Shown here in pieces: positions 41,982-51,580 of a DNA stretch of 64,000 nt (within the stretch, counting starts at the first letter, position 1; each line of letters opens with the position of its first letter). A program made the translations under genes and the position numbers. The stretch is from TMED14 sp963925545 (GTDB lineage Bacteria; Bacteroidota; Bacteroidia; Flavobacteriales; Schleiferiaceae), in NCBI GenBank assembly GCA_963925545.1, contig CAWUSA010000002.1:6247-70246 (forward strand), in the 5' to 3' direction. Under the pieces are notes generated by a model. The model was not told the origin of the DNA. It did not search any database and worked only from the letters and a program-made list of their open reading frames with translations.

Positions 41982-43006
41982 ATACCAACTCAACCCCTCT
42001 CCAGGAAGACATGGGCAACGAAGACCTTTTTGAGCATTTTCGATTTGTGGCAGACCCAGGTCAAGGCCAACTTCGCGTCGATAAATTCTTAGGGATTCAC
42101 ATGAAGCAAACCTCTAGAAACCGCATCCAAAAAGCGGCGGAGGCAGGTGCCATTCTTGTGAATGGCAAAGCTGTCAAAAGCAACCATAAAGTTAAACCCA
42201 AGGATATTGTCACCTTGGTGTTAGCGCATCCGCCAAGGGACACAACCCTTCTCGCTGAGGACTTGAACTTGGATGTGATTTACCAAGATGAGGATGTTTT
42301 GCTTGTCAACAAGCGAGCTGGCATGGTAGTTCATCCCGCCCATGGGCATTACTCAGGGACGTTGATCAATGGCCTGATGCATTTGTTTGCTAACCTACCA
42401 GGTAATGATCAGGAGCGACCGGGATTGGTGCATCGCATCGATAAGGACACGACGGGTATTTTAGTCATTGCTCGAACAGAACAGGCGATGACCATGCTAG
42501 CAGCACAATTTGCGGATCACAGCTGTGAGCGTGAGTACATTGCCATTGTTTGGGGCGATTTAGCTAAAGATGAAGGCGTGATTGAGGGCTATTTAGGCCG
42601 AAGTCTCAAGGATAGGAAATTGATGGCGGTCTTTTCTGACAGCAGTCAGGGCAAGCATGCCATCACCCATTACAAGGTCATCGAACGATTCCGCTTTGCT
42701 ACCATGATTTCCTGCCGATTAGAGACGGGGAGGACCCATCAAATCCGTGCACATTTCAAGTCCATAGGTCATCCATTGTTTGGCGACCCATCATATGGTG
42801 GGCAAAACATTCCAGACAAGCATGGCTTGCCACGATTCAAAGATTTCATGCGCAATTCTCTTGGAATCTTGCCCCGTCAGGCATTGCACGCAAAGTCACT
42901 TGGCTTCATGCATCCAAGCAAGGGTGAACGGATGCGCTTTGTTACGGAATTGCCCGAGGACATGCTATCGATCATTGAGCGGTTCCGCCGTTATGTTGGT
43001 GCTTAA
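41978..43006 (+). CDS. rluD: 23S rRNA pseudouridine synthase (RluD type)
   Basis: RluA-family enzyme isomerising uridines in helix 69 of 23S rRNA. The 342 residues have an N-terminal S4 RNA-binding domain (~20-80) and a catalytic domain with the nucleophile aspartate in GLVHRIDKDTTGILVIA. The GRTHQIRAHF motif is typical. Assignment to RluD rather than RluC or RluA rests on length and the S4 domain. The start overlaps the T9SS gene (ATGA). The TAA stop abuts the acyl-CoA synthetase stop. Confidence 0.93.
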   Translation: MNTNSTPLQEDMGNEDLFEHFRFVADPGQGQLRVDKFLGIHMKQTSRNRIQKAAEAGAILVNGKAVKSNHKVKPKDIVTLVLAHPPRDTTLLAEDLNLDVIYQDEDVLLVNKRAGMVVHPAHGHYSGTLINGLMHLFANLPGNDQERPGLVHRIDKDTTGILVIARTEQAMTMLAAQFADHSCEREYIAIVWGDLAKDEGVIEGYLGRSLKDRKLMAVFSDSSQGKHAITHYKVIERFRFATMISCRLETGRTHQIRAHFKSIGHPLFGDPSYGGQNIPDKHGLPRFKDFMRNSLGILPRQALHAKSLGFMHPSKGERMRFVTELPEDMLSIIERFRRYVGA

Positions 43007-44770
43007 TTAAGCATACATGGCCTCGAAACCATCTGCGTACATCGCGAGAATAGGCTTGCGTCGCAACTTCATGGTTGGCGTGAGTTGACCATCCTCAACT
43101 GTCCATAGTGAGTCACATAGGTATACTTTTTTAACGCGCTCCCAACTGCCAAAGTTGGCATTGGCCCCATCAATTTCCTTCCAGATTCTATCGATGATGC
43201 GTTGATCCTTCATTATGTCTGAAGCGTTGGTCCATGCAATGTCATGCAGGCCACACCAATCTTCGAGGTAGGCAAAGTTAGGCTGAACAAATAGCACAGG
43301 GTGCTTTCGCCCTTCGCCAGCGACCATGCATTGTTCAACAAAGGAGGATTCCTTGTAGATGTTCTCCATGTGCTGCGGGGCGATGTACTTGCCACCGCCA
43401 GTCTTGAAGATTTCTTTTTTACGATCTGTGATGCGCAGGTAGCCCATTGAGTCAATTTCACCAATGTCACCCGTGCAAAACCAACCATCAGCAGTCATGA
43501 CTTCAGCAGTCAAGTCAGGGCGATTGTAATAGCCCATCATGATATTGGGTCCCTTGGCGAGAATTTCACCATCAGCAGCAATCTTCAGCTCCACATTTTC
43601 AATGGCTGTACCAACGGTCCCCAGCTTGTGCCCAGCACCTGTTGGCAGGTTAACAGTGAGAACGGGTGAGGTCTCTGTCAATCCGTACCCTTCCTGCACA
43701 TTGATGCCAGCTCCGGCAAAGATGCGTGCAAGGTTTGGGTTCAATGCGGCTGCGCCAGATGCAATGGTATGCACCTCACCGCCCAAGGCCTCTTTCCATT
43801 TGGAGAAAATCAGCTTGCGTGCCAATTTGAGCTGGAAATTGTAAAAAACACCCTTGCCTTCGTGTTCGTAGACTTTAGCCAGTCCCACCGCCCAGAAGAA
43901 CATGGCCTTCTTGATGCCGGTCAATCCCTTACCTTTTGCCATGATCTTATCAAAGACTTTTTCCAACAAACGAGGAACGGCACTGAAAACATGGGGATGT
44001 ATTTCTCTCATGTTGTCGCCAATGGTCTCCAGGCTTTCAGCGTAATACACGCCTACACCGGCTGTCATGTAAACGTAGACCAAGACACGCTCATAGCTGT
44101 GGCAAAGGGGTAGAAAGCTTAGGCCTTTGGCTTGGTTGTCAACGGGCAATCGCTTAGCTGCAGAGTAGGCATTGGATGACATGTTTCTGTGGCTTAACAT
44201 GACGCCTTTTGGCACGCCTGTAGTTCCAGAGGTGTATATCAAGGTGGCTAGATCCATTTCATCTACAGCGGCCATGCGGCGGTTGAGCTCATCGCGGTGT
44301 TTTTCATCGGCCATAGCAAAAACAACATCCCAGTTGCTGCAACCGTCAATATCAACAAAACCATAGATATTTTCCAGGCTGCTCACCCTGTCCTTGACCT
44401 CAGAGACCTTGGCGAACAGGTCTGCATCACTCAAGAATACATGCTTCACTGAGGCATCATTGAAAATGAAAGCGTAATCCTCAGACGAAATATTGGGGTA
44501 GGCAGGGACGTCAATAGCACCCACCGATAGGATGGCTTGGTCGCAAACATTCCACTCAAATCTATTGGTGGTAGAAAGGATGGATATCTTGTCACCTGGC
44601 TGCACGCCAAGCTCAATCAAACCCAGGGCTAATTGCTCAGATTTGGTGATGAAGTCCTGGGTGGATAGGCTTTGCCATTCACCGCCAATTTTCGTGTTGA
44701 TGGCGTCAGGCCGCGGGTGTTTCTCCAGGGCATAGTAAGCAAAATCAAAGAGTCTCTTGGGTTGTGTCAT
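43007..44770 (-). CDS. Long-chain acyl-CoA synthetase (AMP-binding)
   Basis: Activates fatty acids to acyl-CoA through acyl-AMP. The start MTQPKRLFDFAYYALEK at 44770 gives 587 residues; an upstream ATG at 44782 is also possible. The AMP loop is TLIYTSGTTGVPKGVMLSH, with YGLTETSPV and the C-terminal hinge YLRITDRKKEIFKTGGGKYIAPQHMEN. It resembles the FadD15/long-chain group common in Bacteroidota. Its 5' end overlaps the amidohydrolase gene by 26 bases, so the two form an operon. Confidence 0.93.
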   Translation of the reverse strand: MTQPKRLFDFAYYALEKHPRPDAINTKIGGEWQSLSTQDFITKSEQLALGLIELGVQPGDKISILSTTNRFEWNVCDQAILSVGAIDVPAYPNISSEDYAFIFNDASVKHVFLSDADLFAKVSEVKDRVSSLENIYGFVDIDGCSNWDVVFAMADEKHRDELNRRMAAVDEMDLATLIYTSGTTGVPKGVMLSHRNMSSNAYSAAKRLPVDNQAKGLSFLPLCHSYERVLVYVYMTAGVGVYYAESLETIGDNMREIHPHVFSAVPRLLEKVFDKIMAKGKGLTGIKKAMFFWAVGLAKVYEHEGKGVFYNFQLKLARKLIFSKWKEALGGEVHTIASGAAALNPNLARIFAGAGINVQEGYGLTETSPVLTVNLPTGAGHKLGTVGTAIENVELKIAADGEILAKGPNIMMGYYNRPDLTAEVMTADGWFCTGDIGEIDSMGYLRITDRKKEIFKTGGGKYIAPQHMENIYKESSFVEQCMVAGEGRKHPVLFVQPNFAYLEDWCGLHDIAWTNASDIMKDQRIIDRIWKEIDGANANFGSWERVKKVYLCDSLWTVEDGQLTPTMKLRRKPILAMYADGFEAMYA

Positions 44771-46415
44771 GATGGGTGTTTTCATACATTCTGCCATGAA
44801 TCCATGTAGCTATAGGGCTGGCATGGGGCAGTTCAGCGGGTTCGTAGGTGTTTAGCTTGACTTCAAAGATGGTGAAATTTGCCCAATACCCGACAGCTAT
44901 TTGACCGACAGTCCCTTCGTCAAACCCAGCGTAAGCAGCTTCATGGGTCATGCCGTTAAGTGCTTGAGGCAGTGTCAAGGCATTGTCCATTTGAAAACCC
45001 TTGCTGTCGGTTGAATCAATGGCCCGTCGATGAATCGCTGCATAGAGGCTGTGCAAGGGATTGATGCGTTCCACAGGGCAGTCAGTGCCAATGGGTAGAT
45101 GACCACCGGCCGCATCTTTCAATTGTTTGTAGGCATAGGCATGATGGATGCGGTGCTTACCTAATCGCTCACCAGCCCATGCCATATCTGAGGTGGCGTG
45201 CGTGGGTTGAATTGAGGGGATGATGCCCAGCTTTCCTCCGAAGCGGTGTCTGTCAGCCGGGCTGACCACCTGTGCATGCTCGATGCGCCAGCGCAGGTTG
45301 CTGTCCACGCCAGTGAGGGCTTGCTCATAGATATTAAGCATCATGTGATTGGCTGAGTCACCAATGGCATGCGTGCTCATTTGCCAGCCATTGCTTGCAA
45401 GGCGATTTGCTGCTTGCTGCAAATACGAAACACTCCGAATCTGGCTGCCATGGTGATCATGACGGTCGGTGTAGGACTCTCGAAGCAAGGCTCCTCGACT
45501 TCCCAAGGCGCCATCGCTGTAAAACTTGAAGTTTCTGACGGTCATTCTTTCGGTGAATAGCTTGCCGCGCTCAAGCCAGTAGTCCATAGCAGCAGGGCTT
45601 TCTGATACCATGCACTGCAATGGGAGGTGCAGGAGGCCTTCGCGTTGAAGGCTGTCAATCAACAGGATGTCTTGGGTGGGAAGGCCGGCATCATGCAGGC
45701 CGGTCAGTCCAGAAGCAATGCATGCCTTGTCCGCTGCCAGTAGGGCATCGATTTTGTCTGAACGACTCATGGCAGGCAACTGCAAAAGGTCCATGGCATT
45801 GTCAATCAAAACACCTGTGAGTTGCCCGTTGTGGTGAAGTATCTCTCCGCCTTCAATGGTCAACTCCCCATCAGCCAATTTGAGATGGGTCAAAGCCGCT
45901 TGATTGGCAATCAATGCATGCCCGTCGATGCGGTTGAGTACGATGGCTTTGTCGCTCAACGCGTTCAGTGCTTCATTGTCCGGGAATGCGGTATTGACCC
46001 AATCGTTTTGATCCCAGCCTCTGCCGCGGTAAATGTCTTGATCAGGGTGTGCCTTGATGTAATCTGCTACCCGTTGCAGGCAGGATTCCCATGAAGTGGT
46101 TTCCAGCAAGTTGATGCTTGTCAATGCCATCCCAAAACCAAGGTAGTGCGCATGCGCATCCACAAAGCCTGGGTAAACGATGCTGCCATCCAGGTCATGG
46201 CGCTCTTTAGCTACTGGCAGGTCTGACCCCTGGGGGTAAAAGGCAGAAATTTTGCCGTCAACAATGGCCACGCTGCCATGCTGGTAAGTGATGTTGCTGT
46301 CGTTGACCTGTGCGAATTGCCCATTGATCAATAATGTGTCGGCATTAGGTTCTGACACACAAGCTGTTAAACTAATCAGTAACAGTGAATAAATGGCGTG
46401 GATTTCCTGTCTCAT
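44745..46415 (-). CDS. Amidohydrolase family lipoprotein (YtcJ-like)
   Basis: The start at 46415 (MRQEIHAIYSLLLISLTACVSE) gives 556 residues with lipobox LTAC, so the mature protein is lipid-anchored outside the cytoplasm. The metal-dependent amidohydrolase core has VDAHAHYLGFG near residue 80 (HxH), the SDGALGSRGALL segment and, near the end, GTDCPVERINPLH. The YtcJ group has broad and mostly unknown substrates. A TAnnTTTA element ends 5 bases before the ATG. The gene is divergent from purL. Confidence 0.9.
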   Translation of the reverse strand: MRQEIHAIYSLLLISLTACVSEPNADTLLINGQFAQVNDSNITYQHGSVAIVDGKISAFYPQGSDLPVAKERHDLDGSIVYPGFVDAHAHYLGFGMALTSINLLETTSWESCLQRVADYIKAHPDQDIYRGRGWDQNDWVNTAFPDNEALNALSDKAIVLNRIDGHALIANQAALTHLKLADGELTIEGGEILHHNGQLTGVLIDNAMDLLQLPAMSRSDKIDALLAADKACIASGLTGLHDAGLPTQDILLIDSLQREGLLHLPLQCMVSESPAAMDYWLERGKLFTERMTVRNFKFYSDGALGSRGALLRESYTDRHDHHGSQIRSVSYLQQAANRLASNGWQMSTHAIGDSANHMMLNIYEQALTGVDSNLRWRIEHAQVVSPADRHRFGGKLGIIPSIQPTHATSDMAWAGERLGKHRIHHAYAYKQLKDAAGGHLPIGTDCPVERINPLHSLYAAIHRRAIDSTDSKGFQMDNALTLPQALNGMTHEAAYAGFDEGTVGQIAVGYWANFTIFEVKLNTYEPAELPHASPIATWIHGRMYENTHHDTTQETL

Positions 46416-46420
46416 GGGCC

Positions 46421-46428
46421 TAAAGGTA
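46421..46428 (-). promoter_or_regulatory. Variant -7 element before the amidohydrolase gene
   Basis: Minus-strand TACCTTTA, GGCCC, then the ATG at 46415. It differs from the consensus only in the last base. The 5-base gap supports this start and suggests a leaderless transcript. Confidence 0.4.
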
Positions 46429-46441
46429 GGGTGCCTAATTG

Positions 46442-46449
46442 TACCTTTG
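46442..46449 (+). promoter_or_regulatory. -7 element of purL
   Basis: TACCTTTG, exact match, ending 19 bases before the purL ATG at 46469. The 19-base spacing equals that of serC, so this is a leadered promoter. Confidence 0.5.
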
Positions 46450-46468
46450 TCATCCAAAATATCTTATC

Positions 46469-48706
46469 ATGATGGACTCACTTGCATTGACCACGGTAGA
46501 CACGGCGAAAGAATTGGGCTTGCTCCCTTCGGAATACGATCAGATCAAGGACATCCTTGGCCGCATTCCAAACTTCACAGAACTTAGCGTTTTCGCAGTG
46601 ATGTGGAGTGAGCACTGCTCCTACAAGAACTCTATCCAATGGCTGAAAAAATTGCCCAAAGATGGTCCTCACATGCTAGTGAAGGCTGGTGAAGAAAACG
46701 CGGGTTTGGTTGATATTGGCGACGGCCTTGCCTGCTGTTTCAAGATTGAATCACACAACCACCCATCTGCCGTTGAGCCTTTCCAAGGGGCTGCAACGGG
46801 TGTTGGAGGCATCAACCGGGACATTTTTACCATGGGTGCTCGTCCTATTGCACAGCTTAACAGTTTGCGGTTTGGCAACCCAGCGACTAACCGCACCAAA
46901 TGGATTGCAAAGGGTGTTGTCAAAGGCATCAGTTCTTATGGCAATTCTTTTGGTATTCCGACTGTCGGCGGTGAAGTTTACTTTGATGATTGCTATGAGC
47001 AAAATCCGCTGGTGAATGCATTTTCAGCAGGCATTGTAGAGGTTGGTAAGCAGATCTCTGCGAAAGCAGGCGGTCCAGGCAACCCCGTATTTATTGTCGG
47101 TTCTTCAACGGGCCGTGACGGCATCCATGGTGCGGCATTTGCCTCCAAAGATTTGAGCAAAGACAGTGCAAATGACATCCCTTCTGTGCAGGTGGGCGAC
47201 CCCTTCCAGGAGAAGTTACTCCTTGAAGCCTCCATGGATTTGGCAGAAATTGATGCCATTGTAGGCATGCAGGATATGGGTGCAGCAGGCATCACCTGTT
47301 CAACATCTGAAATGAGTGCAGGTGGTAATGTTGGAATGGACATCGACCTTGACAAGGTGCCAACAAGGCAAGCGGGCATGACACCTTGGGAAATTTTGCT
47401 ATCTGAGTCGCAAGAGCGCATGCTTGTTGTGGTGAAAAAGGGCAGAGAGGCTGATGTCATGGCCATTTTTGCCAAATGGGATATCCATTGCGAGCATATT
47501 GGCGTGGTTACGGAAGGTCCCATGGTTCGCTTCCAGTGGAATGATCAACTGGTCTGTGAAATTCCTGCAGATTCATTGGTTCTTGGCGGTGGTGCCCCAG
47601 TCTATGACAGGGAGTACAGTGAGCCAGCGTATTACCAGCAATACCAGCAATTTGACATCAATGATGTGAAGGAGCCAGAGGACCTCAAAGCCATTGCTTA
47701 TCAGATGGTTGCATTGCCAAATATTGCATCCAAGCGATGGGTGTATGAGCAATACGATTCCATGGTTGGTACCGTAAATCGTTCCACCAATGGAGTTTCG
47801 GACGCATCAGTGATTAACATCAAGGGGTCTAATCGAGCCCTTGCAATGTCCGTGGATTGCAACAGCCGTTATGTGCATGCTGACCCTGAAGTGGGCACCA
47901 TGATTGCCGTGAGTGAATGTGCCAGAAACATCACCTGTTCAGGTGGCACGCCTTCTGCCATCACCAACTGTTTGAACTTTGGCAACCCCTATAACCCTGA
48001 AGTTTACTGGCAGTTTGTTGGCGCCATCAAAGGTATGAGTAAGGCTTGCCTGGCATTCAATACGCCTGTGACTGGTGGCAATGTGAGTTTTTATAATCAG
48101 ACGGAAGTAGATGACAAGGTTGAGCCTGTGTTCCCAACACCTACCATTGCCATGATTGGTCTTATTGAAGATGTGAAGCATGTGACGACTTTGGGTTTCA
48201 AGGAGAAGGGCCATTTGATCTACATGCTTGGAACCAGCAGGGATGATATCAGTTCAAGCCAATACCTGGTAAAGCTTCATGGCGTGGAAGCGTCCCCAGC
48301 ACCCTTTTTCAATCTCGACGAGGAAAAGGCTTTGCAGTCTCAATTGAACATGCTCATCAGGAAGGATGTCATTCAATCGGCACATGATGTCACGGAAGGC
48401 GGTTTGTTCATCACCCTGTTGGAGTCTGCCATGGACAATGACCTTGGGTTTGATATGACCACCGCCAGTGAGTTCCGCGAGGATGCTTACCTTTTTGGTG
48501 AAGCACAATCCAGAATTGTGATCACTGTGTCAGAAGAAGATGATGACGATTTCATCGATCTAATGATGATGAATGGCTTCCCATTTGACCTCCTGGGTCA
48601 TGTCACCAAAGGGGATATTCGTATCGATGAGAAATCATGGGGCGAGGTGTCCGATTTCAAGGACATTTATGACAATGCCCTGGCGAAGCACCTGGATGTA
48701 GCTTGA
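46469..48706 (+). CDS. purL: Phosphoribosylformylglycinamidine synthase subunit PurL (small form)
   Basis: Converts FGAR and glutamine-derived ammonia to FGAM in purine synthesis. The start at 46469 (MMDSLALTT) gives 745 residues, the small PurL type that needs PurQ and PurS; neither is in the window. SHNHPSAVEPFQGAATGVGG binds substrate, and GMQDMGAAGITCSTSEMSAGG is typical. It stands alone on the plus strand. Confidence 0.96.
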   Translation: MMDSLALTTVDTAKELGLLPSEYDQIKDILGRIPNFTELSVFAVMWSEHCSYKNSIQWLKKLPKDGPHMLVKAGEENAGLVDIGDGLACCFKIESHNHPSAVEPFQGAATGVGGINRDIFTMGARPIAQLNSLRFGNPATNRTKWIAKGVVKGISSYGNSFGIPTVGGEVYFDDCYEQNPLVNAFSAGIVEVGKQISAKAGGPGNPVFIVGSSTGRDGIHGAAFASKDLSKDSANDIPSVQVGDPFQEKLLLEASMDLAEIDAIVGMQDMGAAGITCSTSEMSAGGNVGMDIDLDKVPTRQAGMTPWEILLSESQERMLVVVKKGREADVMAIFAKWDIHCEHIGVVTEGPMVRFQWNDQLVCEIPADSLVLGGGAPVYDREYSEPAYYQQYQQFDINDVKEPEDLKAIAYQMVALPNIASKRWVYEQYDSMVGTVNRSTNGVSDASVINIKGSNRALAMSVDCNSRYVHADPEVGTMIAVSECARNITCSGGTPSAITNCLNFGNPYNPEVYWQFVGAIKGMSKACLAFNTPVTGGNVSFYNQTEVDDKVEPVFPTPTIAMIGLIEDVKHVTTLGFKEKGHLIYMLGTSRDDISSSQYLVKLHGVEASPAPFFNLDEEKALQSQLNMLIRKDVIQSAHDVTEGGLFITLLESAMDNDLGFDMTTASEFREDAYLFGEAQSRIVITVSEEDDDDFIDLMMMNGFPFDLLGHVTKGDIRIDEKSWGEVSDFKDIYDNALAKHLDVA

Positions 48707-48793
48707 ACAGCAGCTTCCATCCTCCTTCTGCCCCTCAGTTTAGTTTAGGTGCTGACTTATAGAATGTTACACCAGATATCTGAGTGGCGCAGG

Positions 48794-49051
48794 TTAAGAC
48801 AAGACGCCGACAGCTAATTCAGCCCAGATAAATAAAAACACAAAAATCAAAACAGCAATAATTGCTACTTGATAGCGCTTTTTCTTAAACAGCCTTAAAA
48901 CAACTTCAATAGCAAACGCGGCAACAAACAATAGCAATCCCGCAATGAGAAAGTCAGACCCTGTCCAATCGACCTGGTTAGAAAATGGCATTGCTATCAA
49001 TGGGATTATTAGGAGCATGAGAGACGAGAAAAGTATCCTTATGAATCTCAT
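48794..49051 (-). CDS. Small membrane protein of unknown function
   Basis: 85 residues from the ATG at 49051 (MRFIRILFSSLML). Three membrane helices are visible: about 8-20, 33-53 and 61-80. A basic loop FKKKRYQ lies between the second and third. I recognise no family. Lines sampled by eye are about 30-45% GC, below the neighbours, which could mean recent transfer or simply a membrane-protein bias. The gene is flanked by an 87-base gap after purL and a 62-base gap before pheT. Confidence 0.7.
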   Translation of the reverse strand: MRFIRILFSSLMLLIIPLIAMPFSNQVDWTGSDFLIAGLLLFVAAFAIEVVLRLFKKKRYQVAIIAVLIFVFLFIWAELAVGVLS

Positions 49052-49113
49052 GTGATTTCTCAATTGAATAGGTTTAACGTTGATTAGACATTGACAGAAT
49101 AATCATCAGGTTG

Positions 49114-51546
49114 TCACTGCCTGATATTGGCATCACATTGACTCAGAATGGCATCTGTGATGCGCTTCATCATGCCATCAACCTGCTTGTCTTTCATGGT
49201 CTTATTGACATCTTGAAAAGTCATTCGGATGCCATAAGACAACTTGCCTTTTGGAAGATTTTCTCCTTGGTACACGTCAAATAAGTCAGTGGCTTTCAAT
49301 TGCGTGATTGATGTGCTGTTCACAGCCTGTTGGATGTCACCAAATGAAAGGCTTTCATCCACCACTAAAGCAAGGTCTCGTGTCAGGCTAGGGTGCTTGG
49401 GGACCGCCTGATAGGTGGGTTTCTGCTTCACTGCCAATGCCTGGATGGCATCCCAATGACAAATAGCCACAACCACTTCTTGGTCAACATCTGCAGCCTG
49501 CATGGCATGGGGTGAAGCCCATCCGAGCTCAACCAAGATTTCTCCTTTGCTTACATACGTGATGCCATGAGACAGCAACCCTTCAGAACCTGAGAGGTCT
49601 TGTTGCTTGTGCTCAATACCTACCCTGCTAAGCAGGCCTTCTGTCACACCTTTGAGGCTTGCAAAAGGTGAAGGCTGATTCGTCATGGACCAATGCGGTC
49701 CTGGGTGATTCCCACAAAGCCAAATAGCCAATTGATTGGCTTCTTTGTAGCCCTTGTCGCTGTGCTGGTAAATGCGTCCCCATTCAAATAGGGGTACATG
49801 CTGCTGCCGTCGCTTGATGTTGTAGCTGATTGCTTCCAGCCCACCCATGATCATGTGTGGCCGCATGACGCCTAGGTCCTGGCTGAGTGGGTTCAGTACA
49901 TGGACAACGTTATCGCTATCAATGCTTGGGTGGTTATTGGTCCAAGAGACCTTGGTGAGTGAATTGGTGAGAATCTCATGAAACCCTCTACCAACAAGGA
50001 ATTCAGAAGCTACATGCTGGATGCGTTCTGACGTAACCTTTGCTTCTTGAGTCATTTGCGCCCGCATGCTTTTCGGAAATGGGATGGCATTGAATCCATA
50101 AATCCGAAGGATTTCCTCAGCCACATCTGCCTCCCGAGTAACGTCCCATCGGTAGGCTGGAATGCTGATGGTCCATAAATGACTTTTGCTTTCAAGCACA
50201 TCGATGTCCAAGCTCTTTAAAATGCCTTGAATGTCCTTGTGATCAATGTCATGACCAATCAAACGGTTGATGGCTTGAATGTCAATGGTTATTTGACGGG
50301 GGTCAAAGCGCTTGTCTGCAATGACTTTGCCAGATAAGCCGGCGATGCTGGCTTCAGGACAGGATGCCTTGATCAGGGTCCACGCCAATTGCAAGGCTTG
50401 AAGTCCTTTGCTTGGGTCAACACCTCGCTCATAGCGGAACGATGCATCAGTGGACAGGCCATGGCGCTTCGCTGCTTTGCGGATAACCACAGGGTCAAAC
50501 CAAGCAGACTCAATGACGATGGATGTACTGGAATCCTTCACGCCGCTTTTGTCGCCGCCATAGAGTCCAGCTAAAGCCAGTGCCTGTTTGCTGTTGGCAA
50601 TGACAAGGTCTTCTTGATGGAGCTTTCGTTCAATGCCATCCAGGGTTGTGAGCAGCTCTTGTTGCTTTGCTCGTCGAACCACAAGTTGCCCATCCATAGC
50701 TTGTGTGTCAAAAGCATGCAAGGGATGACCCAATGTATGCATGCTGTAATTCGTCGCATCAACCAAGATGTTCATTGACTTGATGCCAATGGCTTGCAGC
50801 CGGCGCTGAAGCCATTCTGGCGAGGTGAGATTTGCCACGCCATCAATCTGGAGTGCGTAATACCTCGGGCATGCAACCTCATCCTCTAGCAAAATATTCA
50901 TGTGTTTACCAAGGGGCCCGATGTCTAATAGGTCCAATGTTTTGACTTCATGCTGCCTGTTGCGATGCTTGAGCGATGCAGCAAGATCTCTGGCTACCCC
51001 CTCATGGCCCATGGCATCCATCCTGTTTGGTGTGAGGCCAATGTTGAAAACCATGTCAGCAGGAAGGTTGAGATGTTCTGCAAGACCCTGCCCAATCACA
51101 GCATCTTGATTGAGTACCATGATGCCATCATCCGCTTGACCCAGGCCTAATTCATCTTCACCGCAAAGCATACCCATCGATGGTTCTCCACGGATTTTCC
51201 CTTTTTTGATGGTCATGCCATCCTCAGACCCATCGGGAAATATTGTGCATCCAATGGTGGCCAGTGCCACCTTCTGGCCTACGGCTACATTGGGTGCGCC
51301 ACAGACAATGGCAAGGGAATCATTGGATCCTGCATTAACCGTCACGCATCGCAAGCGATCTGCGTTGGGGTGTTGCTCGACTGTTAATACTTCAGCAACG
51401 ACCACTCCGCGCAATCCGCCTTTGATGGCATCGACCACATGGCTGTTCTCTACCTCCAGACCGGTGTCGGTCAACAGATCAGATATCTCGTTGTCAGGAA
51501 TGTCGGTGGCTATGAAGTCGCTGAGCCAGTCGCGTGAAATGAGCAT
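49114..51546 (-). CDS. pheT: Phenylalanine--tRNA ligase beta subunit
   Basis: Forms the alpha2beta2 enzyme with PheS; the beta subunit carries tRNA binding and editing. The 810 residues have the N-terminal tRNA-binding fold (residues ~40-150, VVVAEVLTVEQHPNADRLRCVTVNAG), the B3/B4 editing part, the B5 domain and the C-terminal anticodon-binding ferredoxin-like domain (KHPSLTRDLALVVDE). pheS is elsewhere. A near-consensus promoter ends 4 bases before the ATG. Confidence 0.97.
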   Translation of the reverse strand: MLISRDWLSDFIATDIPDNEISDLLTDTGLEVENSHVVDAIKGGLRGVVVAEVLTVEQHPNADRLRCVTVNAGSNDSLAIVCGAPNVAVGQKVALATIGCTIFPDGSEDGMTIKKGKIRGEPSMGMLCGEDELGLGQADDGIMVLNQDAVIGQGLAEHLNLPADMVFNIGLTPNRMDAMGHEGVARDLAASLKHRNRQHEVKTLDLLDIGPLGKHMNILLEDEVACPRYYALQIDGVANLTSPEWLQRRLQAIGIKSMNILVDATNYSMHTLGHPLHAFDTQAMDGQLVVRRAKQQELLTTLDGIERKLHQEDLVIANSKQALALAGLYGGDKSGVKDSSTSIVIESAWFDPVVIRKAAKRHGLSTDASFRYERGVDPSKGLQALQLAWTLIKASCPEASIAGLSGKVIADKRFDPRQITIDIQAINRLIGHDIDHKDIQGILKSLDIDVLESKSHLWTISIPAYRWDVTREADVAEEILRIYGFNAIPFPKSMRAQMTQEAKVTSERIQHVASEFLVGRGFHEILTNSLTKVSWTNNHPSIDSDNVVHVLNPLSQDLGVMRPHMIMGGLEAISYNIKRRQQHVPLFEWGRIYQHSDKGYKEANQLAIWLCGNHPGPHWSMTNQPSPFASLKGVTEGLLSRVGIEHKQQDLSGSEGLLSHGITYVSKGEILVELGWASPHAMQAADVDQEVVVAICHWDAIQALAVKQKPTYQAVPKHPSLTRDLALVVDESLSFGDIQQAVNSTSITQLKATDLFDVYQGENLPKGKLSYGIRMTFQDVNKTMKDKQVDGMMKRITDAILSQCDANIRQ

Positions 51547-51550
51547 GTCA

Positions 51551-51580
51551 CAAATTTAATGAAATGAGCCGATACTCAAC
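51551..51580 (-). promoter_or_regulatory. pheT promoter with TTG-N19-TAAATTTG and 4-base gap to ATG
   Basis: On the minus strand TTG (51580-51578), 19 bases, TAAATTTG (51558-51551), TGAC, then the pheT ATG at 51546. Both elements and their spacing fit the Flavobacterium consensus. It is the best example here of a promoter that should give a leaderless mRNA. It begins directly after the DedA-like stop codon. Confidence 0.75.

Noticed and set aside
46993..47523. 176-residue open frame antisense to purL
   Set aside because: Shadow of purL codons with no plausible protein features.
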